Shown piece after piece: positions 52,114 through 62,564 of a DNA stretch of 64,000 bases. The stretch comes from Ahrensia sp. (GTDB lineage: Bacteria; Pseudomonadota; Alphaproteobacteria; Rhizobiales; Rhizobiaceae): NCBI GenBank assembly GCA_002706335.1, contig PAKZ01000030.1, forward strand, positions 1-64,000, written 5' to 3'. Below the pieces are notes generated by a model. The model made no database searches, was not told the DNA's origin, and was given only the letters and a program-made list of their open reading frames with translations. Made by a program: the position numbers and the translations under genes. Within the stretch, counting starts at the first letter, position 1. Every line of letters begins with the position of its first letter.

Positions 52114-52853
52114 CCCTCTGCGGAGCTGAAGAAGCGGCCGAGACGCAGCTCGGACGGCCAGCGCCAGATCTCGAGCGGCGACGCGCCGCCGGAAATCGAG
52201 AAGAAGATGATGTTTGCGCGGCCAACGAAATTCTCCAGCGGCACGTAGCCGACGCCGAAACGGCTGTCATTGGAGTTGTCGCGGTTGTCGCCCATCATGA
52301 AGTAGTCGCCTTCCGGCACGACGAATTCGCGCGTGTTGTCGGCGGTGGAGTTGGGCGTGAGGTCGAGCGTTTGGTAGGTTACGCCGTTTGGCAGCGTTTC
52401 CGTGTAGACGTCGACCGGGCCGAATTTCTCGGTGATGTCCGGATTATCGATCTGGCCCGTGAGTTCGCGTTTGACCGGCTCGTCATTGATGAAGAGCTGA
52501 CCGTCGCGCATCTGGATGCGGTCGCCCGGCAAGCCGATCACGCGCTTGATGTAGTCGACGCCGGAAACCGGGTGCTTGAAGACCGCGACATCGCCGCGCT
52601 CGGGCTTGCCTTCCCAGATGCGGCCGGAGAAGATTTTCGGCGCAAACGGCAGGGATGCGTAGGAATAGCCGTAGGAGAACTTCGAGACGAACAGGTAGTC
52701 GCCTTCGAGAAGCGTCGGTCGCATCGAGCCGGAGGGAATCGAGAAAGGCTGGAAAAGGAGCGTGCGGATAACGAGCGCCAGGATCAGGGCCTGAATGATG
52801 ACCGAGATGATCTCGCCCAGTGAACTTTGCTTGGTTTCGGTCTTCTCAGCCAC
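52110..52853 (-). CDS. lepB: Signal peptidase I
   Basis: A 247-residue membrane protease cleaving signal peptides. One N-terminal membrane helix (IISVIIQALILALVIRTLLF) is followed by PSGSMRPTL with the catalytic Ser and VDYIKRVIGLPGD with the catalytic Lys; MGDNRDNSNDSRFG is box E. Stands 90 bases after acpS and overlaps rnc by 4 bases. Confidence 0.96.
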   Translation of the reverse strand: MAEKTETKQSSLGEIISVIIQALILALVIRTLLFQPFSIPSGSMRPTLLEGDYLFVSKFSYGYSYASLPFAPKIFSGRIWEGKPERGDVAVFKHPVSGVDYIKRVIGLPGDRIQMRDGQLFINDEPVKRELTGQIDNPDITEKFGPVDVYTETLPNGVTYQTLDLTPNSTADNTREFVVPEGDYFMMGDNRDNSNDSRFGVGYVPLENFVGRANIIFFSISGGASPLEIWRWPSELRLGRFFSSAEG

Positions 52854-52943
52854 GAAATTTCGTCCCGTAATTATGATTTCGCCATCCCCGCGCGACCGGT
52901 CTTAGCCTTTCGGCGGAAAGGCCGCAATTGCCGATTCCGGAGA

Positions 52944-53354
52944 TTAACCGCCGGCCCCTTCGGGCAGCGCTTCGATGATGACGAATGCCTGAGCAAGCGG
53001 CATGTCGTCGGTGATTGTGAGATGGATAACCGGCTTGTGGCCGGCCGGCATGAGTTCCTGCAGCCGCACGGCCGCGCCGCCGGTCAGATGCATGGTCGGC
53101 TTGCCGCCCGGCAGGTTGACCACGCCCATATCGCGCCAAAACACGCCTTTCGACAGACCGGTGCCGAGCGCCTTGGCGCAAGCTTCCTTGGCGGCGAAAC
53201 GCTTGGCGTAGGACGCGGCCCGCAGGCGGCGGCGGTCGGATTTCGCCTGCTCGATTTCGGTGAAAACACGCCGGACGAACCTGTCCCCGAACCGTTCCAG
53301 CGACTTTTCGACACGGCGAATGTCGATGAGATCGCTGCCAAGGCCGATGATCAC
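52944..53354 (-). CDS. acpS: Holo-[acyl-carrier-protein] synthase
   Basis: A 136-residue enzyme transferring phosphopantetheine to [23 protein letters not shown] holds the Mg-binding Asp and [19 protein letters not shown] the second motif with the catalytic Glu. It overlaps the DUF2062 gene by 4 bases. Confidence 0.96.
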   Translation of the reverse strand: MIIGLGSDLIDIRRVEKSLERFGDRFVRRVFTEIEQAKSDRRRLRAASYAKRFAAKEACAKALGTGLSKGVFWRDMGVVNLPGGKPTMHLTGGAAVRLQELMPAGHKPVIHLTITDDMPLAQAFVIIEALPEGAGG

Positions 53355-53923
53355 GCCTCGACCTCCGGATTTTCGGCAACGGGTTGGCGCGATTCGAAAT
53401 GAGTACGGCGGCGATGCTGGAACGCGGAAACCGCGGCGCGCGTGAGGATGTAGAGGATCGTGCCGCAGACGAGGCCGAGCGGCACGCCGCCGACCAGCAT
53501 CGGCTTCAGGATCGGATCCCAGATATCGAGTATGGCGCCGTGGTGGAACATCGAGCCGAGCTTGATCTGCGTATGATCGCCCTCGGTCATGCCGAGGATC
53601 GCCGAACCGGTGCCGTGCGTCGCCGCCCAGATCGCCGGGAAGGTCAGCGGATTGCCGACCGCTGTGCCGAGCGCGGCGGCAATCATGTTGCCGGCCATCA
53701 GCCAGGCAAGCACGAAAGCGAGGATGAAATGCAGGCCCATAAAGGGCGTAAAGGAAGCGAATGCGCCAGCGGCAACACCTGCCGCAATGGCATGGGGTGT
53801 CGCCTTGATGCGCAGCATGCGCTTCCAGTAATAGCGGAAAGATCGCGAGTAATTACGGCGCGGGAACAACCAGACGCGAAATCTTCTGCGCCAATTCTCG
53901 CGTTCCCTGCGTCCCAAGATCAT
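53351..53923 (-). CDS. DUF2062 domain membrane protein
   Basis: A 190-residue protein. The N-terminal [20 protein letters not shown] and [19 protein letters not shown] are typical of DUF2062, with three hydrophobic helices (about residues 48-90 and 138-168) and the NPLTFPAIW motif in between. Function unknown; in Rhizobiales it commonly lies between pyrE and acpS, as here. It starts 126 bases after the decayed pyrE. Confidence 0.88.
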   Translation of the reverse strand: MILGRRERENWRRRFRVWLFPRRNYSRSFRYYWKRMLRIKATPHAIAAGVAAGAFASFTPFMGLHFILAFVLAWLMAGNMIAAALGTAVGNPLTFPAIWAATHGTGSAILGMTEGDHTQIKLGSMFHHGAILDIWDPILKPMLVGGVPLGLVCGTILYILTRAAVSAFQHRRRTHFESRQPVAENPEVEA

Positions 53924-54048
53924 TCAGGTCGTACCTGCAACATGTTCATCGATCCACGCGTAACGAGCAATCCTCAACGCATGGTAACCGATAAAGAAAT
54001 AGTTATCCGCAAACACCGCATCAAGCCGTATGCGCCGACGCGACACGC

Positions 54049-54528
54049 TCAAAGGTTGCGGCTTCCCGGTTTGAACTCCGGTATCGCAGCCAATTCCGGC
54101 GGCAATTTGTCTGCCGGATAGGCCGGAACCTCTTATCCGGCGAGCGCAATCAACGGCACGCCGACTTCGACCTTGTCTGCCGACCGGCCGATCAGGCAGC
54201 CCGCGGCTAGCATCTCCGCACCAAGCGCGCGCAAACTTTCGACGGTTTCGCGGATGGAAAGACCGGTCGTGACGATATCCTCGATGATGACCACGCGTGC
54301 GCCCTTCTCCATCTCGAAGCGGCGCAGCCGGAAAACGCCCTCCTCGCGCTCCACCCAGATGGCGTGCGCGGCACAGGATTTCGGTTTTGTCCGGATGCAT
54401 GAAGAGCGGACCTACAGCAGGAAGACCGGGCTTCGCAGCCCCAATGTCAGGATGAAATGTCCGTGCAGCACCGCGCCTGCGCTTTCGAATACCGCCAGCA
54501 CGTCCCCGGTTGTCATTTCTCTTGCCAT
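54049..54528 (-). pseudogene. pyrE: Broken orotate phosphoribosyltransferase gene
   Basis: The remnant starts with the normal PyrE N-terminus ([20 protein letters not shown], codons 13-31 as RSPVF follows) but meets TAG at codon 39 (54412-54414), where relatives have Lys. A one-base deletion shifts the next piece, LFMHPDKTEILCRA, to another frame. About 45-50 codons are then missing, including the VGPAIGG region, before the frame returns at AIWVEREEGVFRLRRFE. The PRPP loop IIEDIVTTGLSIRETV is intact, but a second stop (GGATAA where relatives have E-Y) cuts the end; the original tail EVPAYPADKLPPELAAIP is still readable down to TGA at 54049. Several independent lesions make a sequencing error unlikely. 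Confidence 0.9.
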
Positions 54529-54559
54529 GGGTTCCGTTCTCGCCTTTTGCCCGTATTGG

Positions 54560-56821
54560 CTAACCGCTCGACCGTTCCACCGACGAGACCGCCTCGGCGT
54601 CGCGCAAACGCGCGATAACGCCGCTCAGATGCTTCAGGTCCCAGACCTCGAGATCGATGATCATCTCGGTAAAATCCGGGGCCGTGCGGACCATCGACAG
54701 CGTGTGGATATTGGCGTCCTGGTCGCCGATGATCTTGGCGATTTCGGCCAGCGAACCCGGCGCGTTGATCGCTGTGACGATGAGCTGGGCGGAGAATCGC
54801 TGCCGACCGAGCCCTTCGAGATCCCAGCGCACATCGATCCAGCGTTCCGGCTGGTCATCATAGGCGGCGAGCGCGGGCGACTGGATGGGATAGATGGTGA
54901 TTCCCTTGCCGGGCGTGGAAATGCCGATGATCCGGTCGCCGGGCACCGCTCCTTCCGGCGAGAAGCGCACCGGCATGTCGCTTGCCGCGCCACGGATCGG
55001 GATCGCCCGGTTCATCGCCTCGCGCGTCGCCGCGCCCTGATCGTCCTGCGGACCGGTGTTGCCTGGAATGCGGAACATCATGCCGGTGGCGTTGGTGAGG
55101 TTGAACCAGCCGTCGCCCTCGACGCCGCCGGCGGGAACGGAGGTGCTTCGCGCATCCTGGTAGTCCGGGAAGACGGCGCGGACGACGTCGTCGGAAGGGA
55201 TCTCCCCTCGCCCGACGGCGGCGAGCGCGTCCTCGACCTCCTTGTGGCCGAGACGGCGGACGCCCTGCTTGAGGATATCCTTGGAGAACTCCTTGCCGGC
55301 GCGCTCGAAGGCGCGTTCGAGAATGCGGTGTCCGAGGCCGGCATATTGCTTGCGCACGGCCATGCGCGAGGCGCGGCGGATCGCCGAACGCGCCTTGCCG
55401 GTGACCACGACATGTTCCCAGGCGGCCGGCGGGGTCTGCGCGTTGGAGCGCACTATGTCCACCTCGTCGCCGTTCTGCAGCCGGGTGACCAAAGGCATGA
55501 TGCGGCCATTGATCTTCGCGCCGACGCAGGAATTGCCGATATCGGTGTGGACCGCATAGGCGAAATCGACCGGGGTGGCGCCGCGCGGCAGCGCGATCAG
55601 GCGGCCCTTGGGCGTGAAGCAGAAGACCTGGTCCTGGAACAGTTCAAGCTTGGTGTGCTCGAGGAATTCCTCCGGATTGTCGCCTTCGGAAAGCGATTCA
55701 ATGGTGCGGCGTAACCATGCGTAAGCGTTGGAGTCTTTGGACAGGGCGAAACCCGCCTCGTCATGGCCGTTCGCCTTCGCCGCGGCCCCCTTGTCCTTGT
55801 AGATCGCATGGGCGGCGACGCCATATTCGGCGACTTCGTGCATCTCGCGGGTGCGGATCTGCAGTTCGACGCGCTGCTTCGACGGGCCGACGATGGTGGT
55901 GTGGATGGAACGGTAATCGTTCTGTTTCGGCGTCGAGATATAGTCCTTGAAGCGGCCGGGGACGGTGTTCCACTTGCGGTGGACGATGCCGAGCGCCCGG
56001 TAGCAGTCGTCGACATTCTCGACGATGATGCGGAAGCCGAAGACGTCGGACAATTGCTCGAAGGACAGCGCCTTCGACTCCATCTTGCGAAAGACCGACC
56101 ACGGCTTCTTCTGGCGGCTATAAACTTCCGCCTCGATGCCGTTGGCGGCGAGCAGATTCTTCAGCGTATAGGTGATCTCGCCGAGCGTCTCGCGGTTGTA
56201 GTCGCCGAGCTCGGCCAGCCTGTCGGTGATAGTGCGGTAGGCTTCCGGATTGATATGGCGGAATGCCAGCTCCTCCAGCTCCTCACGCATGTCCTGCATG
56301 CCCATGCGGCCGGCGAGCGGCGCATAGATGTCCATCGTCTCCTCGGCGATGCGGGCGCGCTTTTGCGGCGGCACGAAATCGAGCGTGCGCATGTTGTGCA
56401 GGCGGTCGGCAAGCTTGACCAGAAGGACGCGCACATCGTCGGCGATGGCGAGCAGCAATTTGCGCAGGTTTTCGGCCTGCGCGGCGCGTTTGGAGACGAG
56501 GTCGAGCTTTTTCAGCTTGGTCAGGCCGTCGACGAGACGTCCGATATCGTCGCCGAACATTTCCTCGATCTCGCGGCGGGTCGCCGTCGTGTCCTCGATC
56601 GTGTCATGCAGGAGACCGACCGCGACCGTGCTCTCGTCGAGACGCATGTCGGTGAGGATCGCAGCGACTTCGAGCGGATGGGAGAAATACGGGTCGCCGG
56701 ATGCGCGTTTCTGGTCGCCGTGCTTCTGCATGGCGTAGACATACGCCTTGTTCAGCAGTGCTTCATTGACCTGCGGCTTGTAACGCTGAATGCGTTCGAC
56801 AAGCTCGACCTGGCGCATCAT
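54560..56821 (-). CDS. rsh: Bifunctional (p)ppGpp synthetase/hydrolase, Rsh
   Basis: A 753-residue alarmone enzyme. The N-terminal HD hydrolase domain has [12 protein letters not shown] and [10 protein letters not shown], the synthetase domain [20 protein letters not shown] and [15 protein letters not shown], then TGS ([20 protein letters not shown]), helical and ACT domains. HD is intact, so both activities are expected. It lies between rpoZ and the pyrE remnant, the usual place in Rhizobiales. Confidence 0.96.
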   Translation of the reverse strand: MMRQVELVERIQRYKPQVNEALLNKAYVYAMQKHGDQKRASGDPYFSHPLEVAAILTDMRLDESTVAVGLLHDTIEDTTATRREIEEMFGDDIGRLVDGLTKLKKLDLVSKRAAQAENLRKLLLAIADDVRVLLVKLADRLHNMRTLDFVPPQKRARIAEETMDIYAPLAGRMGMQDMREELEELAFRHINPEAYRTITDRLAELGDYNRETLGEITYTLKNLLAANGIEAEVYSRQKKPWSVFRKMESKALSFEQLSDVFGFRIIVENVDDCYRALGIVHRKWNTVPGRFKDYISTPKQNDYRSIHTTIVGPSKQRVELQIRTREMHEVAEYGVAAHAIYKDKGAAAKANGHDEAGFALSKDSNAYAWLRRTIESLSEGDNPEEFLEHTKLELFQDQVFCFTPKGRLIALPRGATPVDFAYAVHTDIGNSCVGAKINGRIMPLVTRLQNGDEVDIVRSNAQTPPAAWEHVVVTGKARSAIRRASRMAVRKQYAGLGHRILERAFERAGKEFSKDILKQGVRRLGHKEVEDALAAVGRGEIPSDDVVRAVFPDYQDARSTSVPAGGVEGDGWFNLTNATGMMFRIPGNTGPQDDQGAATREAMNRAIPIRGAASDMPVRFSPEGAVPGDRIIGISTPGKGITIYPIQSPALAAYDDQPERWIDVRWDLEGLGRQRFSAQLIVTAINAPGSLAEIAKIIGDQDANIHTLSMVRTAPDFTEMIIDLEVWDLKHLSGVIARLRDAEAVSSVERSSG

Positions 56822-56842
56822 CTACGCGAAATCCCAAACATG

Positions 56843-56876
56843 AAAAGCGCGCGGACCGGATCGTCCGCGCGCTTCA
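56843..56876 (-). terminator. Terminator or strong hairpin after rpoZ
   Basis: A perfect 12-bp stem (AAGCGCGCGGAC, 56845-56856 with 56863-56874) and a 6-base loop lie between rpoZ and rsh. On the minus strand it is followed by TTTTC including the stem's last T residues, a short tract, so partial termination or an RNA-processing site is likely. Confidence 0.65.
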
Positions 56877-56918
56877 ATATAACCATTCCTGGCGCTGCCT
56901 TGAAGGCGTACGGGTCGA

Positions 56919-57299
56919 TCAGAGATCGTCGGATTTTTCCGGCGGAACGAGGCCTTCGATGCCGGCCAGCAGTTCCTCTTCCGACATGCGGTCGAAGGTG
57001 AGCGCCTCGGGCGCGTCATCGCCCTCGGCGGCCTCGGCCGTGTCGACGATCTCGCTCTCGGGCTCATCCACCTCGACATGCTTCTGCAGCGAGTGGATCA
57101 GGTCTTCCTTCAGATCGCCCGGCGAAAGGGTCTGATCGGCGATTTCGCGAAGCGCGACCACCGGATTCTTGTCGTTGTCCCGGTCGACCGTGATCGGTGC
57201 GCCCTGGGAGACCTGGCGGGCGCGGTGTGCGGCCAGGAGAACGAGGTCGAAACGGTTTTCGACCTTGTCAATGCAGTCTTCGACGGTAACGCGAGCCAT
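56919..57299 (-). CDS. rpoZ: RNA polymerase omega subunit
   Basis: A 126-residue omega subunit. [20 protein letters not shown] and [14 protein letters not shown] are the conserved core; [19 protein letters not shown] follows and the C-terminal half is acidic and variable as in other alphaproteobacteria. First gene of the run towards recO. Confidence 0.96.
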   Translation of the reverse strand: MARVTVEDCIDKVENRFDLVLLAAHRARQVSQGAPITVDRDNDKNPVVALREIADQTLSPGDLKEDLIHSLQKHVEVDEPESEIVDTAEAAEGDDAPEALTFDRMSEEELLAGIEGLVPPEKSDDL

Positions 57300-57549
57300 A
57301 AAGCGTTTCCTCTACGTCAATTATGTTTGGAAATTCGCATCCATAGGATTATTCCGCGCTATACCGGTTTATGTCGGCAAGCGCAACTCACTGTCGGGCA
57401 ACCACAGGATTGGGGCATGACCGTGGCAGAAGCCACAAATCGGCCAGTTTTCCGGTGCATTCTGGAACAATTGGGGTTTGATTCATGGCGGTATCCATGG
57501 GATTCCGCGTTGTTTGGTAATTAATAGATTTAGCCCGAGGGCCAGATAA

Positions 57550-58149
57550 ATGAATAATTTCGACTCCCGCGAGAAAATCGCGCTGTTCATCGATGGCGCC
57601 AACCTTTACGCCGCCGCCAAGGCGCTTGGTTTCGATATCGATTACCGCAAATTGCTTAAGGCGTTCCAGTCGCGCGGCTATCTGCTGCGGGCCTATTATT
57701 ATACAGCCCTGATCGAAGACCAGGAATATTCCTCCATCCGCCCGCTGATCGACTGGCTGGATTATAATGGCTACAAGGTCGTCACCAAGCCGGCGAAGGA
57801 ATTCACCGACTCTTCGGGGCGCCGCAAGATCAAGGGCAACATGGACATCGAACTGACGATTGACGCCATGGAGCTCGCCGATACGGTCGACCATTTCGTC
57901 ATCTTTTCCGGCGACGGGGATTTCCGCTCGCTGGTGGATGCGCTGCAAAGACGCGGACGCAAAGTGTCCGTCGTCTCCACCATGTCGACACAGCCGCCGA
58001 TGATCGCCGACGATCTGCGCCGGCAGGCCGACCATTTCCTCGACCTCAGAGCGCTGCGCGACGAGATCGGCCGCGACCCGTCGGAGCGCCCTGCCCCGCG
58101 GCAGGCCGCCCGTAACGATGACGACGAAGACGACGATATCGACTACTAA
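57550..58149 (+). CDS. LabA-like NYN domain protein
   Basis: A 199-residue PIN-like NYN-domain protein. LFIDGANLYAAAKALGFD at the start, DIELTIDAMELADTV in the middle and FSGDGDFRSLVDALQRRG near residue 120 supply the acidic nuclease site. Such proteins are thought to act on RNA. The C-terminal tail is acidic (DDDEDDDIDY). It is divergent from rpoZ with 250 bases between, in which I see no gene. Confidence 0.9.
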   Translation: MNNFDSREKIALFIDGANLYAAAKALGFDIDYRKLLKAFQSRGYLLRAYYYTALIEDQEYSSIRPLIDWLDYNGYKVVTKPAKEFTDSSGRRKIKGNMDIELTIDAMELADTVDHFVIFSGDGDFRSLVDALQRRGRKVSVVSTMSTQPPMIADDLRRQADHFLDLRALRDEIGRDPSERPAPRQAARNDDDEDDDIDY

Positions 58150-58163
58150 GCCCGGTCTCTCCG

Positions 58164-58820
58164 GTGAAAACTTCGATACAGGCCGACCCTGACAGGGATT
58201 GCGCGCTCTGCCCGCGTCTGCGTGACTTCATCGGGTCATGGCGTGTTCGCGAGCCGGGCTGGCACAACGCGCCGGTGTCAACCCTGCTGCCGCCGGAAGG
58301 CCCCGAAAGCGTCCGCATGCTCATCGTCGGACTGGCGCCCGGCCTGCGCGGCGCTAACCGTACCGGGCGGCCCTTCACCGGAGATTTCGCCGGCAGGTTT
58401 CTCTACGGGACGTTGAAGCAATACGGCTTTGCGAGCGGCGAATTCGAAGAGAGGCCGGATGACGGCCTGCAACTGGTCGAAACAGCCGTGACGAACGCTG
58501 TGCGCTGCGTGCCGCCGCAGAACAAGCCGACGGCCGCCGAAATCAACACCTGCCGACCATTTCTGACCGCGACGCTGGAGCAGTTGGTCAATCTGCGCGT
58601 CATCGTCACGCTCGGCAAGATCGCCCATGATTCGACCGTGCGCATGCTGGATGGCCGCGTCGCGGCACATCCGTTCGGGCATGGTGCGGCCACCCAGATC
58701 GGCGGGCTGACGATCGTGTCGAGCTATCACTGCTCGCGATATAATACGAATACCGGGCGGCTGACGCCGGAGATGTTCGAAAAGGTTTTCGAGACGGTGC
58801 GGGAGATCCTGCGCCGGTAG
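58164..58820 (+). CDS. Uracil-DNA glycosylase, family 5 (UDGb) type
   Basis: A 218-residue Fe-S uracil-DNA glycosylase. Cys in CALCPRL (two), NAVRCVPPQN and INTCRPFL would bind a [4Fe-4S] cluster. Motif 1, GLAPGLRGANRTGRPFTGD, and the late SSYHCSRYNTNTGRLT are typical of the UDGb family, which also removes hypoxanthine and other deaminated bases. It starts 14 bases after the NYN gene on the same strand. Confidence 0.9.
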   Translation: MKTSIQADPDRDCALCPRLRDFIGSWRVREPGWHNAPVSTLLPPEGPESVRMLIVGLAPGLRGANRTGRPFTGDFAGRFLYGTLKQYGFASGEFEERPDDGLQLVETAVTNAVRCVPPQNKPTAAEINTCRPFLTATLEQLVNLRVIVTLGKIAHDSTVRMLDGRVAAHPFGHGAATQIGGLTIVSSYHCSRYNTNTGRLTPEMFEKVFETVREILRR

Positions 58821-58823
58821 ACC

Positions 58824-59303
58824 TTACCCGTGCTCTTTCAGAATCCGCGCCTTCTGGCGGTCCCAGTCGCGCTTCTTTACCGTCTCGCGCTTGTCGACGG
58901 TTTTCTTGCCCTTGGCGATGGCGACCTGGAGTTTCGCAAGGCCGCGATCGTTGAAATAGAGTTTCAGCGGGACGAGCGTCATGCCCTCGCGGTCCGCGGA
59001 CTGGGCCATGCGCGCCATTTCGCGCTTGTTGAGCAGCAATTTGCGGCGGCGGCGCGGCTCATGGTTGAAGCGGTTGGCTTCCAGATATTCCGGGATGTAG
59101 GAATTGATCAGCCAGATCTCGCCACCCTCTTCGGAGACGTAGCTCTCCGCGATATTGGCTTCGCCATTGCGCAGCGACTTGACCTCGGTGCCCTGCAGCA
59201 CGAGCCCCGCCTCGACGGCGTCATCAATTTCGTAATTGAAGCGCGCCCTGCGGTTCTCGGCGACGATCTTGCGCGCCGGATCTGATTTTTTCCTGGTTGC
59301 CAT
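58824..59303 (-). CDS. smpB: SsrA-binding protein
   Basis: A 159-residue tmRNA-binding protein for ribosome rescue. [39 protein letters not shown] and the basic C-terminal [20 protein letters not shown] are family hallmarks. It follows dapA on the same strand after 25 bases; the tmRNA gene is not in the window. Confidence 0.96.
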   Translation of the reverse strand: MATRKKSDPARKIVAENRRARFNYEIDDAVEAGLVLQGTEVKSLRNGEANIAESYVSEEGGEIWLINSYIPEYLEANRFNHEPRRRRKLLLNKREMARMAQSADREGMTLVPLKLYFNDRGLAKLQVAIAKGKKTVDKRETVKKRDWDRQKARILKEHG

Positions 59304-59328
59304 GACGAAAAGGTGTGATCGCGCCGGC

Positions 59329-60225
59329 TCAGTTCAAGAGGCCGGCATGGCGCATCGCCTCGTCGATGGCGTGGGCGGTGGCGTCTTCCACCGGGACCAT
59401 CGGCGAACGCAGCCGATTCTTGATACGACCGAGCCGCGATAGGGCATATTTGGCGCCTGCGACGCCCGGCTCGATGAACAACGCCTTGTGCAGCGGCATC
59501 AGGCGATCCTGATAGTCCAGCGCCTTGGCGAAATCGCCGGCCAGGCAGGCCGCCTGAAATTCCGAGCAGAGGCGCGGCGCGACATTTGCCGTCACCGAGA
59601 TCATTCCGGTGCCGCCATGCGCATTGAAGCCAAGCGCGGACGCGTCCTCGCCCGAGAGCTGGATGAAATCATGGCCGCAGGTGATGCGCTGTTCGGATAC
59701 GCGCTCGATCTTGCCGGTTGCGTCCTTGACGCCCCAGACATTGGGGAAATCCGCAACGAGCCGGCCCATAGTCTGCGGCGTCATGTCGATGACCGAACGC
59801 GGCGGGATATTGTAGATGATGATCGGAATGTCGATCGCCTGGGCGACGGCTGCGAAATGCTCGTAGAGGCCGCGCTGGTTCGGCTTGTTGTAATAAGGCG
59901 TGACGACGAGAACCGCATCGGCGCCGGCGCTCTCGGCATGCATGGCCAGATCGACGGCTTCATGGGTGTTGTTGGAGCCGGCGCCCGCGATCACCGGCGC
60001 GCGGCCGGCCGCTGTCTCTATACAGACCTCGATGACACGCTTGTGCTCGTCGTGGCTCAGCGTCGGCGACTCGCCTGTCGTGCCGACCGGTACGAGGCCC
60101 TTCGTGCCCTCGGTGACCTGCCAATCGACAAGTGCGCGAAACGTCTCCTCGTCGAACGCGCCTGACATGTCGAACGGGGTTACAAGCGCGGTCATAGACC
60201 CGCGCAGCGCCGAACGCTCAACCAT
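59329..60225 (-). CDS. dapA: 4-hydroxy-tetrahydrodipicolinate synthase
   Basis: A 298-residue (beta/alpha)8 aldolase, first step of the lysine/DAP branch. [14 protein letters not shown] binds pyruvate, [11 protein letters not shown] holds the catalytic Tyr and [13 protein letters not shown] the Schiff-base Lys. Start [14 protein letters not shown] is the family's; an internal Met 10 codons on is an alternative. Divergent from the transglycosylase gene. Confidence 0.95.
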   Translation of the reverse strand: MVERSALRGSMTALVTPFDMSGAFDEETFRALVDWQVTEGTKGLVPVGTTGESPTLSHDEHKRVIEVCIETAAGRAPVIAGAGSNNTHEAVDLAMHAESAGADAVLVVTPYYNKPNQRGLYEHFAAVAQAIDIPIIIYNIPPRSVIDMTPQTMGRLVADFPNVWGVKDATGKIERVSEQRITCGHDFIQLSGEDASALGFNAHGGTGMISVTANVAPRLCSEFQAACLAGDFAKALDYQDRLMPLHKALFIEPGVAGAKYALSRLGRIKNRLRSPMVPVEDATAHAIDEAMRHAGLLN

Positions 60226-60422
60226 GAACTGAAAACTCCCGCATCAAGTCGCGCGGTATGCCGCGCCGTGGTTTCGAATTTTCGGCGCACCATAGTCATG
60301 CACCCTGTCGGCGGCAAGCGGAGAGATCACGGGGATGTGTGCCGTTTTTCACGGTCCGTTCACCATAAACGGGCCATTCTTGTATAGTAGCGCCCAGATG
60401 GGACCCGATATCGGGAGAGTAC

Positions 60423-62480
60423 ATGTCCTTGTCACGCCGAACACAGATACTCGCAGCGGCGGTCGTCCTTCCGGCGGCCATTGCCAGCGCGACGATGTTC
60501 GGCGATGCGCCCGCCGACGCGCCCCTGGAGACGCCCGTCCGTCTCGACCAGCGCCTGACAGGATCGGTAACCCGCGACGCGCCCGATCCGGCGGTGACGC
60601 GCGCCTTCCTGATCGAGGCGCTGGAGGCGCTCGACGCCGGCGATTTCGACGCCTTGCGCAAGCTCAGGAAGATGCTGGCCGACGACACGCTGGATGGCAA
60701 GATCATCACCTGGATGGCAGCCTATTCAGGCAAGGCAGCCGTGACCGTCTCCGAAATCGAGCGCACGATCAAGACCCATGAGGGATGGCCGGACATGGCG
60801 CGGCTGCGCGCCAACTACGAACGCGCCCTTGCCCGCGAGTTCCATTCACCCGAGGAAATCGTCGCCGCCTACGAGACCGACGGGCCGGAAACGCTTTCCG
60901 GCGCGCTGTCCCTGGCCCGCGCCCGGGTGATGCTGGACGATCCCAAAGGTGCGCGCGAAGCCCTGATCCCCTGGTGGCACAGCGAAGCGATCGATGCGCG
61001 CACCGAATTGCAGATCATGTCCGAGTTCATCGGCGTGCTGACGAAGGAAGATCACCAGCGGCGCTTCCTGGCCATGATGTATCGCGAGCGCATCCGCTCG
61101 GCGCAGCGCGTCGCCGACGCGGCCGGCATGAACGCCTATGTGAAGCCGTGGTCGGCGGCGGTCCGCAAGCAAAAGAACGCGCTGGAGTTGCTCGACAATG
61201 CCGAGGAGAGCTTCAAGGAATCACCGCATGCGCTGTTTGCGCGGGTCACATGGCTGCGCCGCATGGAGCGCGACGACGAGGCGGCCAAGCTGTTGCTGAA
61301 AGCGCCCGTGGCGGAAGACGATCTCGTCGATCCCGACGAATGGTGGGTGGAGCGGCGCATCGTATCGCGCGACGCTTTCGAGCATGGCGATGCCGAAACC
61401 GCCTACAAGATAGCCGCGATGCAGCATGGCGGATCGGCGGCCACGCAGATCGAAGCGGCCTTCCATGCGGGCTGGTATGCGCTGCGCGGCCTGAAAGACG
61501 GCAAGGCGGCGGCCGCGCATTTCGAGCGTATCGAGGAACTGGCGAATGGCGCGATCTCGCGCTCCCGCGGCGCCTACTGGCTGGGACGCGCCCATGAAGC
61601 GATGGGTTCGCCGGAGGCACAAAGCCACTATGCCCGCGCGGCGGACTACCCGACGACCTATTACGGGCAATTGGCGCGCCAGCACCTCGGCATGAAGCTC
61701 ACCGGTATTCGCCGACCTTCGGTGACCCCTGACGACGCCGACCGTTTCCGCAACAGCGAACCCGTGGCCGCGATGGCGCGGCTGCAGGAGATCGGCCGCG
61801 TCGATCTCGCACGCACCATGGCCTACGGGCTCGGGCGCACGCTGGAGAACGTGCCGGCCATCACGCAACTCGTCGTCAATTGGGAACGGATGGACGAGCG
61901 TTTCACGGCGCTGAGGATCGCGAAATCCGCGGAATGGCGCGGCATCGAGACCGGGGCGCTGACCCATCCGATCGGCGCAATCCCGGCTTCGACGCCGATC
62001 GAGCCGGAGGAACGGCCCCTCGCCTACGCGATCGCGCGGCAGGAAAGCGAATTCAATGTCGCCGCGAGGTCGAGCGCCAACGCGCGCGGGCTGATGCAGC
62101 TCCTCCCAGGCACGGCACGGGAAATGGCGCGCGAAGCGGGACTTGCCTATCAGCCCGCCCGCCTCGATTCCGACGGTGCCTACAATGCGACGCTCGGCAC
62201 GGCCTATCTGAGAAATCAGCTCGACCGGTTCGGCGGCTCCTATATCCTGACCTTCATCGCGTACAATGCGGGACCGAGCCGTGTGGGCCAGTGGATCGAG
62301 CGGTTCGGCGATCCGCGCGGCAAACCGCTGGACGAGGTGATCGACTGGGTCGAACAAATTCCCTTCACGGAAACCCGCAACTATGTTCAGCGCGTCATGG
62401 AGAATCTACAGATCTACAAGGCGCGTTTCGACGAACCCTCGGACATAGCCCACGACCTGCGATACGGCTGGACAGATTGA
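60423..62480 (+). CDS. Soluble lytic murein transglycosylase
   Basis: A 685-residue exported enzyme cutting the glycan chain of peptidoglycan to anhydro-muropeptides. A signal peptide (LAAAVVLPAAIASA) is followed by a long all-helical superhelical domain (about residues 50-480) and a C-terminal SLT domain: AIARQESEFNVAARSSANAR with the catalytic Glu in the ES pair, GLMQLLPGTAREMA and FIAYNAGPSRVGQWI. Matches the Slt70 type. Divergent from dapA with 197 bases between. Confidence 0.93.
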   Translation: MSLSRRTQILAAAVVLPAAIASATMFGDAPADAPLETPVRLDQRLTGSVTRDAPDPAVTRAFLIEALEALDAGDFDALRKLRKMLADDTLDGKIITWMAAYSGKAAVTVSEIERTIKTHEGWPDMARLRANYERALAREFHSPEEIVAAYETDGPETLSGALSLARARVMLDDPKGAREALIPWWHSEAIDARTELQIMSEFIGVLTKEDHQRRFLAMMYRERIRSAQRVADAAGMNAYVKPWSAAVRKQKNALELLDNAEESFKESPHALFARVTWLRRMERDDEAAKLLLKAPVAEDDLVDPDEWWVERRIVSRDAFEHGDAETAYKIAAMQHGGSAATQIEAAFHAGWYALRGLKDGKAAAAHFERIEELANGAISRSRGAYWLGRAHEAMGSPEAQSHYARAADYPTTYYGQLARQHLGMKLTGIRRPSVTPDDADRFRNSEPVAAMARLQEIGRVDLARTMAYGLGRTLENVPAITQLVVNWERMDERFTALRIAKSAEWRGIETGALTHPIGAIPASTPIEPEERPLAYAIARQESEFNVAARSSANARGLMQLLPGTAREMAREAGLAYQPARLDSDGAYNATLGTAYLRNQLDRFGGSYILTFIAYNAGPSRVGQWIERFGDPRGKPLDEVIDWVEQIPFTETRNYVQRVMENLQIYKARFDEPSDIAHDLRYGWTD

Positions 62481-62564
62481 TTCCGGAAAAACTCGCAACC
62501 ATTTGAATATAAAAAGATATCATTCGCCCACGATATGGGTCGAATAAACACGTACGGCCTCCCG

